A stretch of 63,719 nt of DNA from an uncultured Clostridia bacterium. Its GTDB lineage: Bacteria > Bacillota > Clostridia > Oscillospirales > CAG-272. The DNA is taken from positions 1 to 63,719 of the forward strand of contig CALWJT010000003.1 in NCBI GenBank assembly GCA_944381075.1, given 5' to 3'. This document shows, in pieces, positions 52,957 through 61,701 of the stretch; position 1 is the stretch's first letter, and the number at the start of each line of letters is the position of its first letter. The translations under genes were made by a program, and so were the position numbers. The notes beneath the pieces were generated by a model, which ran no database searches, had not been told where the DNA came from, and saw nothing but the letters and a program-made list of their open reading frames with translations.

Positions 52957-53261
52957 TATCCAAACCGAATTTTTCCTCCGGATTTTCACGCGGTTTCCAG
53001 TCAGATTCCGACAAATTATAATCTATTTGGACAAAGTACGGGACGGCGGCGCCTGCCATAAAAAGGGCTTTCGGTAAAATGGACCGTTCCCATGCCTTCT
53101 GTGCCGCTCCTGCCGTCACGACGCAAAAGCAGCCCCCTGCGGTTTCACACCATCCCCGTCCGCCTTGTCGAAGCCGGAGGGCAAAGCTGCGGTCCAGTTT
53201 TTTCTGGACCGCAGCTTTGAGGGATAAACCCAAACCCCCGGCCGCGCCCGAAAATGCTTTT
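52957..53261. other. Intergenic region with a long hairpin, no gene
   Basis: 305 bases between the HPr-like promoter and the TspO-like gene, with only the inverted repeat at 53182-53219 recognisable. Confidence 0.6.
53182..53219. repeat. Perfect 16-bp inverted repeat after the TspO-like gene
   Basis: Arms 53182-53197 and 53204-53219, loop T6. Stem strong enough to end transcription of the TspO-like gene, but without a U-tract beyond the stem. Confidence 0.65.
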
Positions 53262-53774
53262 TCATCCGTTCAGCAGAAAGAGCGCCAAGGTGTAGCACAG
53301 GATATATAGCATCCACACGGCAAATACAAGGATCCCGAACGAAGCGAGCCGTGAAACGCGCCGAAGCATAGAATAGAGCACCGCAAGGCACAGAACGATC
53401 ACCGCGGCAAGCAGCGTCGCAAGAAAGAAGCTGGCAGCCTTATATACCACTGGGATCCATACATAGCAGAGGATCAGCGCACAGGCGGCAAGAATCGCAG
53501 TCCGCTTTCTTGCCGCCTCCGACTGACAGCGCGGCGCGGACAGTGCGATCGCGATGCACGCGCCGAACAGCGCATAGGCGATGATCCAGAAAAGCACCAT
53601 GAAAAATGGAGGCAGTCCGAATTTCGGCTGAAAGGTATGCCAATAAACAAAACCGCTGACGCCGCTTATCGCAAACAGAATCCCCAGTAGCACACATGCG
53701 CCCGCCAAGATCGACAGGAATACCATATTTACGCAGGACAGCTCCGAGCGGAGCCGCCTTTTGAGTTCCTTCAT
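53262..53774 (-). CDS. TspO/MBR family protein
   Basis: 170 aa, five hydrophobic spans. The first loop and span 2 read FQPKFGLPPFFMVLFWIIAY followed by ALFGACIAIAL, matching the TspO pattern (short loop with Pro residues before a W/F-rich span). TspO proteins bind porphyrins and other hydrophobic ligands and are linked to stress and tetrapyrrole control. GGAGG precedes the ATG. Assignment is by pattern, so moderate certainty. Confidence 0.7.
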   Translation of the reverse strand: MKELKRRLRSELSCVNMVFLSILAGACVLLGILFAISGVSGFVYWHTFQPKFGLPPFFMVLFWIIAYALFGACIAIALSAPRCQSEAARKRTAILAACALILCYVWIPVVYKAASFFLATLLAAVIVLCLAVLYSMLRRVSRLASFGILVFAVWMLYILCYTLALFLLNG

Positions 53775-53911
53775 ACCAAGTCCCTCCTCTTGTCAAGTCT
53801 TTTCCATCCTATGCACGGCATGGAAAAAATATGCGCCTTTCCGCATTCCGGCATGTCCGTTTTCGGGACAAAATCCGCCCGCAGGAAGGGGCCCTGCGGC
53901 TTTCGCAGAGC

Positions 53912-53961
53912 AGGCAGGAGCGCAGAGGAGAGAGTTCGCCGCGTCTCCTGCGCTCCTGCCT
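53912..53961. repeat. Inverted repeat downstream of dpaB
   Basis: AGGCAGGAGCGCAG (53912-53925) and its complement (53948-53961) around a 22-base loop. It lies ~50 bases beyond the dpaB stop and may end the dpaAB transcript; no T-run. Confidence 0.5.
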
Positions 53962-54009
53962 GACGCCTTCGCCGCAATGCTTTTCCACGGCTCCAACATC
54001 TATATTTTC

Positions 54010-54567
54010 TCAGAATACCGGCGTGAGCTGTCTGCCCGCGAACGCCGACACCATCGTATTTTTCAGCATATCAAAATCACAGACAAGCGAATAAGGCTTG
54101 TTTTCCGGATCATCCTGCGCCATCGGCACAAAATAAATGTTTTTGCGGGACATCAGAAGCCCTATATTCTTGAGATTGGCAGAAAGTCCGTCGTTGGTGG
54201 CAAGCGCGATCACGACCGGACGGTCCCGTCGCAGCTGCGCCTTGGCTGCCATCGTCACGGGCGTATCCGTAATACCGGCTGCAAGCTTGGCAAGTGTATT
54301 GCCCGTGCAAGGGGAAATCACCAGCATATCGAGCGAAATCTTAGGGCCGATCGGCTCCGCGCCGACAATGGTATGGACGACCGGCATGCCGCAGATCTCC
54401 TCGACCGTCCGGACGGTATCCTCCGCGCGGCCGAAGCGGGTATCCGTCGTATAGACGCTGTCACTCATGATCGGAAGGATCTGATTGCCCTCCGCCGCAA
54501 GTGACCGCAGAATCTTTATGGATTTGGATATGGTACAAAATGAACCGCAGAAGCAATATCCTATCAT
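54010..54567 (-). CDS. dpaB: Dipicolinate synthase subunit B
   Basis: Flavoprotein-like subunit of the synthase that makes dipicolinic acid in the mother cell for spore heat resistance. 185 aa: IGYCFCGSFCTISKSIKILR, VVHTIVGAEPIGPKISLDML, ISPCTGNTLAKLAAGITDTP and ATNDGLSANLKNIGLLMSRK are family hallmarks. It starts 3 bases after dpaA, whose end contains its AAGGAG site. Indicates an endospore former. Confidence 0.95.
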   Translation of the reverse strand: MIGYCFCGSFCTISKSIKILRSLAAEGNQILPIMSDSVYTTDTRFGRAEDTVRTVEEICGMPVVHTIVGAEPIGPKISLDMLVISPCTGNTLAKLAAGITDTPVTMAAKAQLRRDRPVVIALATNDGLSANLKNIGLLMSRKNIYFVPMAQDDPENKPYSLVCDFDMLKNTMVSAFAGRQLTPVF

Positions 54568-54570
54568 GCT

Positions 54571-55428
54571 CTATATAACTCCTTTTTCACACAGTATATT
54601 TAAAATCGTCTCTGAAATGATCCTGCCTGCCGTATCGGGAGACGATTTGCCGGGCAGAGAAAGGGCAGGCAGCGCGCGGATCCCAAAGCGCTCCGCCGCG
54701 GCAAAATCCACGCCGCCGGGCTTTGATGCAAGGTCGATGACCAGCGTATCCTGTCTCATTTTTTTCAAAACAGCGGCGTCAATGACAAGGGACGGCACCG
54801 TATTGACGATACAATCGAAGGCATGCGCCTCTTCCCGAAGCCTGTCAAAATGCTCCGGCCTGCAGCTATAGGTTTCCGCCCAGGCGAGCGCCGCAAAGCT
54901 GCGCGCGAACACCGTGACATCGGCGCCGGCGGCACGGAACAGCGCGGCGACGGTTTTCCCGATCCTGCCAAATCCGGTGACCCCTACCCGCATCCCATGT
55001 ACGGTGATCGGCAGCTCGGACATGGCGATGGCAAGGGCGCCCTCTGCCGTCGGAATGGCATTGAGCACGGAAAACTCTTCCCTTTCATAATAATCTACCA
55101 CGCGGGGGTCGTCCATTTTCGACATTCCGGCAAAAATAACAGCGTCCGCCTCTGCTCCGGAGAGGATATCCGATACGCGGATCTCCTCTTCTGCAAGCGG
55201 ACAGTTGAGTCTTATGCCATCATAGCTATAGGGGAGCGGCAGCAGTATGCACCGTGCGCCGCGCAGTGCCTCGCCCGCCGATACCGCTTTTTCGATATTG
55301 CCATAATTTCCGTCGTATATATCGAAGCCCCAAATCACGACTCCATGTCCGTGCGCCGCAAGCTCCCGCGCCGCCACCAGCTGCCGCATATCGCCTCCGA
55401 TGACGGCAAATCGTTCGATCTGTTTCAA
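54571..55428 (-). CDS. dpaA: Dipicolinate synthase subunit A, TTG start
   Basis: NAD(P)-binding subunit of dipicolinate synthase. 285 aa: N-terminal FAVIGGDMRQLVAARELAAH, middle LPITVHGMRVGVTGFGRIGK (Rossmann fold), and VIDLASKPGGVDFAAAERF. The start is a TTG at 55428, with AAGGA 5 bases upstream. Promoter-like CATACAATA 76 bases upstream fits mother-cell sigma control. Confidence 0.94.
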   Translation of the reverse strand: MKQIERFAVIGGDMRQLVAARELAAHGHGVVIWGFDIYDGNYGNIEKAVSAGEALRGARCILLPLPYSYDGIRLNCPLAEEEIRVSDILSGAEADAVIFAGMSKMDDPRVVDYYEREEFSVLNAIPTAEGALAIAMSELPITVHGMRVGVTGFGRIGKTVAALFRAAGADVTVFARSFAALAWAETYSCRPEHFDRLREEAHAFDCIVNTVPSLVIDAAVLKKMRQDTLVIDLASKPGGVDFAAAERFGIRALPALSLPGKSSPDTAGRIISETILNILCEKGVI

Positions 55429-55503
55429 TTCTATCCTTCCTCTCTTTTTTATGAAGCGGACATCAAAGGGTATGTACGTCCGCCGGCGATTATTCGCCTA
55501 CTG

Positions 55504-55512
55504 TATTGTATG
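55504..55512 (-). promoter_or_regulatory. Possible sporulation-sigma -10 element of dpaAB
   Basis: On the minus strand CATACAATA matches the sigma-K type CATAnnnTA (also similar to sigma-E -10). No clear -35 is seen at the expected distance, so this is tentative. Confidence 0.4.
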
Positions 55513-55530
55513 CGCAGAAAAATCACACGA

Positions 55531-55566
55531 CAAAAAGCCCGGACGGAAAACCGTCCGGGCTTTTTG
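55531..55566. terminator. Terminator of the ABC/DUF1854 operon
   Basis: Perfect 16-bp stem (55531-55546 with 55551-55566, loop A4), GC core with A5/T5 flanks; ends the minus-strand operon. Confidence 0.92.
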
Positions 55567-55592
55567 CTCGATATCGAAAAGGCTGAAATGTT

Positions 55593-57800
55593 TTAAGCCA
55601 TTTTCGACATCTCTCTTTGTGCCATCACAAGATTATAGTAAATTCCTTTTTTCTCGATGAGCTCGTCATGGGTCCCCGTTTCGACGATCCTGCCGCGGTC
55701 GAGCACGACAAGCTTCGTCGCATTCCGCAGAGTGGAAAGCCTGTGCGCAATCGCGATGGTCGTGCGCTCGCGGGAAAGCGCTGCGAGAGAATCCTGGATC
55801 TGCTTCTCCGTTTCGGTATCCAGAGAGGCCGTGGCCTCGTCGAGAATCAGGATCTTTGGATTGTGCAGAAGCGCACGGGCGATGGCGATCCTTTGCTTTT
55901 CTCCGCCGGAAAGCGTACAGCCGCGCTCGCCAACCCATGTGTTGTAGCCGTCGGTCAGCTTGACGATAAAGCTGTGCGCGCCCGCCGTCTTCGCCGCGGC
56001 GATGACCTCCTCCCGCGTGGCATCCTGCTTCGCATAGGCAATATTTTGAAAAATCGTTCCGTTGAAGAGGAAGGTCTCCTGAAGGACCACGCCGATCTGA
56101 GAGCGCAGAGAACGCTGGGAAATATCCCGAATGTCCACGCCGTCGATTTTGATGATGCCCTCGTCGACGTCGTACATGCGCATGATCAAATTGATGAGCG
56201 TCGATTTTCCGGTGCCCGATCTGCCGACAAGTCCGATGAAATCGCCCGGCTTCACATGAAGCGTGATGTCCCGCAGGACCTCAGCCGTTTCGTCATAGCC
56301 GAACGACACGTCCTCGATGTCGATATTTCCCTTGATATCCAGATCAACAGCATCCGCAGCATCCTGAATCTCCACCGGCTCGTCGATGATCTCGAACACC
56401 TTGGTGATGGATGTCGCCGCCTGCATGATCTGTCTTGGCAATGTCGCAAGAAACTGAAGCGGCGCATACAGCATCGAGGCGTAGCTGGAAAACTGCGACA
56501 TCTCGCCATAGCTCATCGTCCCGCCAAGGACGGCGCTTCCGGCATAATACAGAAGGATAAATTCCCCCACACCCATTAAAAATTGCAGGATCGGGTTGAT
56601 ATAGGCCCATTTCTTTTCGATTTTGAGCTGCGACTCCCGCTCCGCCGCGGCATATTCCTCAAAGCGCTGCGATTCGCGGTGCTCCATGCCGTAAGATTTC
56701 ACGACGCGGATGCCGGAAAAAATGTCGTGCAGGACTGTATTCGACTGAGACTGTCTTTCCCAGTTGCGCCGGAACAGCTTGTTCATCGCTCCGCGGAAAA
56801 GCGCAAATGCGATGACGACGAGCGGGGTCGGAAGGATGATGAGGAGCGCCAGCTTCCAGTCATAAAGAAACAGCGCCGTCCCGACCGCCAAAAACAGCAT
56901 CATCTGCTCCAGCATGCTGGACATCTGATTGACGATGAACATCCGGATCCTCGCCGTATCGTTCGACACCCGATTGAGAAGCTCGCCCGCCGTCCGTTTG
57001 GAGATGCGGGATATGGAAAGCTGCTGGATCTTGTCGAATACGATTCCGCGCAGACGAAGGACGACCTTGTTGCCGGCAATGACAAGGAACCAGTTGCGCA
57101 CGGAGGTAAGACCCCTTTGCACGAGCTGAGCTACCAGAATCGCAAGCACAGCGGCGGCAAAGGCGGAAAGCAGCACCGGCTCCTCACTGCGGATATAATC
57201 ATCCACCAGCACCCGATTTAAATACGGCGTAATCAGGTTGATGGCCGAAATTACGACAAACAGCACCAGGGAGGCGGCGATATGCCACTTATAAGGCTTC
57301 ATCACCGCCCAAAGCTGAGAGACGATCTTCTTTTTGTCGATGCAGGTAAGACACGTTTCCGAGCCGCTGCGGTAAGCGCGGCCGCATTTGGGACATACCC
57401 TTGCCGCGGGCGAATATTTTTCAAAGGCATGCCTGCCGTAGCGCAAATAATGATTGGCCGCTTTTACGCCCGCTGCGATCCGGCTCTTGCGGGTACAGTC
57501 CGCGCGGGAGATGAGCACCGTCTCTCCCGTTTTCGCGGTATACTCCGCGAAAACGCAGCCGACGCCCATAGAAAACCGGAATTCCTGAACGGAGGAGAGC
57601 GGGACCTCCATTACCTGCTCTCCGTTTTCAAAAACGGAGAGCGATGCCTCCGTCACGACGACAAAGCCGTCGGAAAAGCCCTGCGGCTCCGTGCGGTCAA
57701 GGTCATATTCCCATACGGACACGATATCGCCGTCGGAAAGCCCTCTTATCTGCTCTCTTGCGCGGGAGAAAAGCCGTTCGTTTTCGTTTGTCAACTTCAT
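55593..57800 (-). CDS. ABC exporter half-transporter with N-terminal PH-like and zinc-ribbon extension
   Basis: Probable half of a heterodimeric exporter with the product of 58393-60672. In ~735 aa: a PH-like beta region (about 45-105), a zinc ribbon CPKCGRAYRSGSETCLTC (136-153), six membrane spans (about 165-450) and an ATPase domain with GLVGRSGTGKST, LSGGEKQRIAIARALLHNP and LILDEATASLD. The extension of about 150 residues is unusual for exporters. Start: ATG at 57800 (GTG at 57803 also possible), weak ribosome binding site, right after the DUF1854 gene. Substrate unknown. Confidence 0.85.
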   Translation of the reverse strand: MKLTNENERLFSRAREQIRGLSDGDIVSVWEYDLDRTEPQGFSDGFVVVTEASLSVFENGEQVMEVPLSSVQEFRFSMGVGCVFAEYTAKTGETVLISRADCTRKSRIAAGVKAANHYLRYGRHAFEKYSPAARVCPKCGRAYRSGSETCLTCIDKKKIVSQLWAVMKPYKWHIAASLVLFVVISAINLITPYLNRVLVDDYIRSEEPVLLSAFAAAVLAILVAQLVQRGLTSVRNWFLVIAGNKVVLRLRGIVFDKIQQLSISRISKRTAGELLNRVSNDTARIRMFIVNQMSSMLEQMMLFLAVGTALFLYDWKLALLIILPTPLVVIAFALFRGAMNKLFRRNWERQSQSNTVLHDIFSGIRVVKSYGMEHRESQRFEEYAAAERESQLKIEKKWAYINPILQFLMGVGEFILLYYAGSAVLGGTMSYGEMSQFSSYASMLYAPLQFLATLPRQIMQAATSITKVFEIIDEPVEIQDAADAVDLDIKGNIDIEDVSFGYDETAEVLRDITLHVKPGDFIGLVGRSGTGKSTLINLIMRMYDVDEGIIKIDGVDIRDISQRSLRSQIGVVLQETFLFNGTIFQNIAYAKQDATREEVIAAAKTAGAHSFIVKLTDGYNTWVGERGCTLSGGEKQRIAIARALLHNPKILILDEATASLDTETEKQIQDSLAALSRERTTIAIAHRLSTLRNATKLVVLDRGRIVETGTHDELIEKKGIYYNLVMAQREMSKMA

Positions 57801-57808
57801 CACCCCGC

Positions 57809-58372
57809 TTACAGGTAAAGCTCGATTTTCTTATAGCTTCTTCGGTCAAGACGCTCAACGTTCTCAATGACGAAGCGGTTTCCGTCCACGTCAAAGAGAA
57901 ACAGCTTTCCGCCCCCCGCCCGGATCATGCTCTTGAACGTATCCTGAAGCGTAAAGGTCAGCCGTCCCGCTGAGGTCTGCGCATCCCAATAGGAAAATCC
58001 GAAGCGCTCCTTCACGGAATAGATCTTCTCGATAACCGGAGAATAATATTTCCGCTCCAGCTCGCGGACAAGCATTTCCCGCTCCTCTCCCGAAAAATCG
58101 TCGATTTTTCGGATGGCGGCAAGCTCATACCCATCGATATCGAGCACCGAGATATATTCCCAGAGAAATTCAAAAGGGAAATCCCGGTGCAGCACGGCGC
58201 GCACCGGCTCCGCATCCTTCGGATGCTTCATGTAAAGGAAGCCGCCCCGCATAAAAAAGGAAGCGTTTTCCTTTGTGATCTCCGGCGTATTCGGATTTTC
58301 CGCCGTTCTTTTCTTTCCGTTCTCACCGTCAGGCGGGCGGCGTCTGCCGCCCCGCTGCTCTTGCTCCGTCAC
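57809..58372 (-). CDS. DUF1854 family protein, GTG start
   Basis: 187 aa; AAAGGA precedes the GTG at 58372. After a disordered charged N-terminus (about 1-40) the DUF1854 domain has VRAVLHRDFPFEFLWEYISV, FGFSYWDAQTSAGRLTFTLQ and VENVERLDRRSYKKIELYL. Function unknown; DUF1854 genes are recurrently found next to paired ABC exporters, including in loci with cyanophycin genes, none of which are present here. Sandwiched between the two transporter genes, so likely a partner of the complex. Confidence 0.85.
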   Translation of the reverse strand: MTEQEQRGGRRRPPDGENGKKRTAENPNTPEITKENASFFMRGGFLYMKHPKDAEPVRAVLHRDFPFEFLWEYISVLDIDGYELAAIRKIDDFSGEEREMLVRELERKYYSPVIEKIYSVKERFGFSYWDAQTSAGRLTFTLQDTFKSMIRAGGGKLFLFDVDGNRFVIENVERLDRRSYKKIELYL

Positions 58373-58392
58373 TTCTAAATTCCTTTCTGCGC

Positions 58393-60672
58393 TCAGGCAA
58401 TGCCGGCGTTTTTCAGCGCCTCGATCTGCAAAGTGTATAGCTTATGATAAACACCGTCCCGTGCCATCAGCTCCTCGTGCGTACCGCGCTCCGCCACCCT
58501 GCCGTTTTCAATCACGATAAGGCTGTCCGCATCGCGCAGCGTCGAGAGCCTGTGTGCGATCATAATCGTCGTTTTGCCCTGGATCAGGACCTGCAGGGCG
58601 TTCTGGATCTTCCTCTCCGTTTCCGTATCCATAGCCGCCGTCGCCTCGTCAAGGATCAAAATCTTCGGGTTCCGGAGGATGGCCCTCGCAATGGACAGGC
58701 GCTGGCGCTCGCCGCCGGAAAGGTCCTTATAGCCAAAGCCGATCTTCGTATCATAGGCGTCCGGCAGCTTGACGATGAAATCATGCGCGCCGGCCGCCCT
58801 TGCCGCCGCGATCACCTCGTCGTAGCTTGCGTCAGGCCGCGCATAGCGGATGTTCTCAAGGATGGTCCCCATAAAAAGATACGTTTCCTGCGAAACGATC
58901 GCGATGTTGCGGTAAAGGTCAGCGAACGCGAGCTTTTTGATGTCCATACCGTCGATATATACGGCACCGCTTTCCGGGTCATAAAGCCGGATGAGCAGAT
59001 TGGCGAGCGTGCTCTTCCCGGCGCCCGTATGTCCGACGATGCCGAGCGTCTTGCCGGCTTCGATCTCAAAGCTGACGTTGTCGATGACCTTATGGTTCTT
59101 TATGTAGGAGAACGATACCCCGTCAAAGCGGACGTCCCCGCGGAACGTATCGCAGTGCACGGGCTGCGCCGCCTCGCACACCTCCGGCTGGGAATCCATG
59201 ATCTCAAACAGCCTTTGCAGGGAATTGGAGCAGTCCGCCGTCATCTCCGACATCTCGCTGAAGAAAAAAAGCGGCGCATAGATCATATTGGTATAGGTCG
59301 TGAACATCATGAGATCGGCATAATCGATCCTGCCCTGGATCACAAACCAGCCGCCGAAGCCGAGCGCCACAAGATTGCCGAACGTATAGAGCAGAAATCC
59401 CGAAAGCGGCGAGAAAAAGGTGTTGAACACGCCGCGCCGGATATCCGCGTCGGCAAGGCGCCGCGACCGCACGTCAAAGCGGGCGATCTCCTCGTCCTCC
59501 TTGGAGAAGGCCTTGACGACCCGCATGCCGGAAAGCTCATCGGCAAGAAACGAGGTCATCGACCGTTGGCTCGAATAGCGCTTCGCGTGCAGCTTCCGGT
59601 TTTTCGCATGGCTGATGCGCATGGTGATAAGAGAAACCGGAATCACCGAAAGGGACAGCAGCGCAAGCACGGGATCGATGATAAAAAGCAGGATTATCAG
59701 CACCGCCACTTTGACAACGTTGACGATGAAATGCGGCAGGATGTTGCAGAAAAAGTCGTAGATCGTATTGGAATCGTTGTTGAGCTGCGTCATCAGTCCG
59801 CCGGTCTGACGGCTGGTGAAGAAGCCGAGAGAAAGCCGCTCGATCGCGCCGAAGATCGTTTTTTTCAGATCGAAATTCACCTTCGCCGCAATGACAGAGG
59901 TCACATAATTGTTGACGATGGTGGAGAGCGTCGTGAGCAGCTTCGCGCCGATGACCAAAAACAGGACGAAGGCGATCATCCCGTAAAAGCTTCCGCTTTC
60001 ATCCAGAATCTCGCTGTAGAAAAAGCCCGATGAGGAATAGGAAGCAAAAATACTGAGCGCCGTCATCCCAACAAGAGAAACGAGCGAAAGGAACAGATAA
60101 AGCCGATACCGCAGAAAAAACTGCGCAATCCTGCGGAACAGCTTGCCCTTTTCCATACATTTCGGACAGATCTTCCGGTTTTTTTCCGGATACCGCGCGC
60201 CGCATTTCGGACACCGGTTTGACTTTGGGTCATCGTCCGCATCCACCACAAAGGAGCCGTCCCTTGCGATCTTGTCAAGATACTTTTTGAAAACGATCAT
60301 CGAGGTCCGGCAGTAGTTCGTCATTGCCGCAAGAAAAACCGGCTCTCCGTTTTCATCTGTCGCCGTAAATCTCGCACTGGAAATAAGCTCCTCGATTTTA
60401 AAATCATGCAGCTTTTCCAGCGAATAGACCGTATATTCCGACTCGTTCCAGATTCTGGAGGTGCGTTTTTTCCGCAGATCCGTCTCACGGGAAAACGTCC
60501 CCGTCAGCACCGCAAGCTCCTTCTGCGTCGCCGCAAGATAGGTGTCACACGGCGTATGGCTGCGGTCCCGGTCGCAGTACGCGGCAAGCAGGATCTCCTC
60601 CTTCGGGATCCCCTTTTCTGTCAATACTGCATAAATTTCGTCCGGTATTTTATCGATTTCAAACAAATTCAT
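58393..60672 (-). CDS. ABC exporter half-transporter with N-terminal zinc-ribbon extension
   Basis: 759 aa from the ATG at 60672 (AAGGA upstream). The ~150-residue N-terminal domain (YLAATQKELAVLTGTF) is PH-like in pattern, then zinc ribbon CPKCGARYPEKNRKICPKC (154-172), six spans (about 190-480) and an ATPase domain with GIVGHTGAGKST, LSGGERQRLSIARAILRNP and LILDEATAAMD. Both halves keep complete ATPase motifs. First of the transporter genes, overlapping the Wzz-like gene by 14 bases. Confidence 0.86.
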   Translation of the reverse strand: MNLFEIDKIPDEIYAVLTEKGIPKEEILLAAYCDRDRSHTPCDTYLAATQKELAVLTGTFSRETDLRKKRTSRIWNESEYTVYSLEKLHDFKIEELISSARFTATDENGEPVFLAAMTNYCRTSMIVFKKYLDKIARDGSFVVDADDDPKSNRCPKCGARYPEKNRKICPKCMEKGKLFRRIAQFFLRYRLYLFLSLVSLVGMTALSIFASYSSSGFFYSEILDESGSFYGMIAFVLFLVIGAKLLTTLSTIVNNYVTSVIAAKVNFDLKKTIFGAIERLSLGFFTSRQTGGLMTQLNNDSNTIYDFFCNILPHFIVNVVKVAVLIILLFIIDPVLALLSLSVIPVSLITMRISHAKNRKLHAKRYSSQRSMTSFLADELSGMRVVKAFSKEDEEIARFDVRSRRLADADIRRGVFNTFFSPLSGFLLYTFGNLVALGFGGWFVIQGRIDYADLMMFTTYTNMIYAPLFFFSEMSEMTADCSNSLQRLFEIMDSQPEVCEAAQPVHCDTFRGDVRFDGVSFSYIKNHKVIDNVSFEIEAGKTLGIVGHTGAGKSTLANLLIRLYDPESGAVYIDGMDIKKLAFADLYRNIAIVSQETYLFMGTILENIRYARPDASYDEVIAAARAAGAHDFIVKLPDAYDTKIGFGYKDLSGGERQRLSIARAILRNPKILILDEATAAMDTETERKIQNALQVLIQGKTTIMIAHRLSTLRDADSLIVIENGRVAERGTHEELMARDGVYHKLYTLQIEALKNAGIA

Positions 60673-61270
60673 TTTGATCCTTTTCTCCGCGGGCTGTCCG
60701 GCTCCCGCGGCCATCCAAAAGCAAAGTAACAGCGGCGGAAACCGCAAATCCCGCCAAAAGCCCGATGAGTACGCCGCGGACCGCCGGCGGCGAATCCTTT
60801 GTCACGGTAACGCCGTCGATGACGGAAAGCGTCCCCGCATTCAAGGAAGACGGGATCTGGGCTGCCGCCTCCTCGCAGACGCGCACGGCAACCGCCTGCG
60901 CGCGTCCGGCATTGCCGTCCGCAACGGACATCCGGAACACGCCCGCCCCCATATCCTCAAAGGAAATCATGGCGGAAAGGTCAGAGGCCGATAGTCCGTC
61001 AAAATCCTGTGCCGCAAGCGTCATCGTCTGCGAGCCGGAAATCAGCGCCATACACGGCCCTGTCAAGGATTCGCAGGCCGCAATGTCCGCGCTCGTGATG
61101 CCGTCCTCATAGCTTATGCGGTTGCGCACGCAAAAAGTCGTGCTGGCAGTATACTGCGCAGGCAAAATATACAGGACAAGGAAAAGCGCCAGGATACCGC
61201 ACGCAAGCATGCTCAAAAGGATCGGGACCGCACGGCGTTTCAGCAAACGCAGAAAATCAGGGATCGTCAT
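60659..61270 (-). CDS. Wzz/CapA-like chain-length or capsule assembly protein
   Basis: 203 aa from MTIPDFLRLLKRRAVPILLS, which starts a typical Wzz domain; two spans (about 14-36 and 170-190) enclose an external loop (YILPAQYTASTTFCVRN, FRMSVADGNAGRAQAVAVRV). Such proteins regulate length of exported polysaccharides or act with tyrosine kinases. The gene reads into the ABC/DUF1854/ABC unit (14-base overlap), hinting that the transporters act on a surface polymer or lipid-linked sugar. The ribosome binding site is weak. Confidence 0.75.
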   Translation of the reverse strand: MTIPDFLRLLKRRAVPILLSMLACGILALFLVLYILPAQYTASTTFCVRNRISYEDGITSADIAACESLTGPCMALISGSQTMTLAAQDFDGLSASDLSAMISFEDMGAGVFRMSVADGNAGRAQAVAVRVCEEAAAQIPSSLNAGTLSVIDGVTVTKDSPPAVRGVLIGLLAGFAVSAAVTLLLDGRGSRTARGEKDQNEFV

Positions 61271-61514
61271 ACCTTCGTTCTCCGCTCTCTCATATCGAAT
61301 CGTTCTATAGGATAGAATGAAGTATAGCATACGGAATTCCCTCTGTCAACATCAAAAGCCGACAAAACTTTCTTTTCCTCAAAAGTTTTTTCCGTCTTTC
61401 CAGCGGAGAAAGCCGCAGGAAAGATGTCCCCGCTCAAGGCCTGTCTCCCATGCCCCGAAAGCTTGCTTTTTCTGCCGGAAACGAAAAACAGGCGGGAGTC
61501 CTGCAACGTTTTCG
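61271..61514. other. Intergenic region Wzz gene / mntP, left part
   Basis: About 240 bases with no gene. A promoter for the Wzz-ABC operon must lie here, but I do not see an unambiguous one. Confidence 0.5.
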
Positions 61515-61543
61515 TTGACAAACAGAAACGGCCATGATATAAT
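61515..61543 (+). promoter_or_regulatory. Consensus promoter of mntP
   Basis: TTGACA (61515-61520), 17-base spacer, TATAAT (61538-61543): exact sigma-A consensus. Confidence 0.92.
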
Positions 61544-61552
61544 GATGCGAAG

Positions 61553-61674
61553 GATGAGGGGAGCAGCCGACGCCGCGGCGCGGCGCTGTGAAGCCGACAC
61601 AGGAGACGGGCTTCCGTTCCGGTTTTGCATGAAACGGCGAGACTTATCTGCCGCATGGCAGATAAGTCTTTTTT
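61553..61674 (+). promoter_or_regulatory. Manganese riboswitch (yybP-ykoY class) with intrinsic terminator
   Basis: Conserved aptamer landmarks are present in order: GAGGGGAGCAGC (from 61556), GCCGACAC (61593-61600) and GCGAGACTT (from 61637). The 3' side overlaps a terminator: AGACTTATCTGCC (61640-61652) pairs with GGCAGATAAGTCT (61657-61669), followed by T6. It ends 28 bases before mntP. Mn2+ binding is expected to disrupt the terminator and allow efflux-pump expression. Confidence 0.87.
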
Positions 61675-61701
61675 ATCCGCCAAAAACAAGGAGAGTCTAT
61701 T

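Noticed and set aside
55593-60672. Cyanophycin metabolism locus
   Set aside because: DUF1854 and ABC genes are present but no cyanophycin synthetase or cyanophycinase is in the window.
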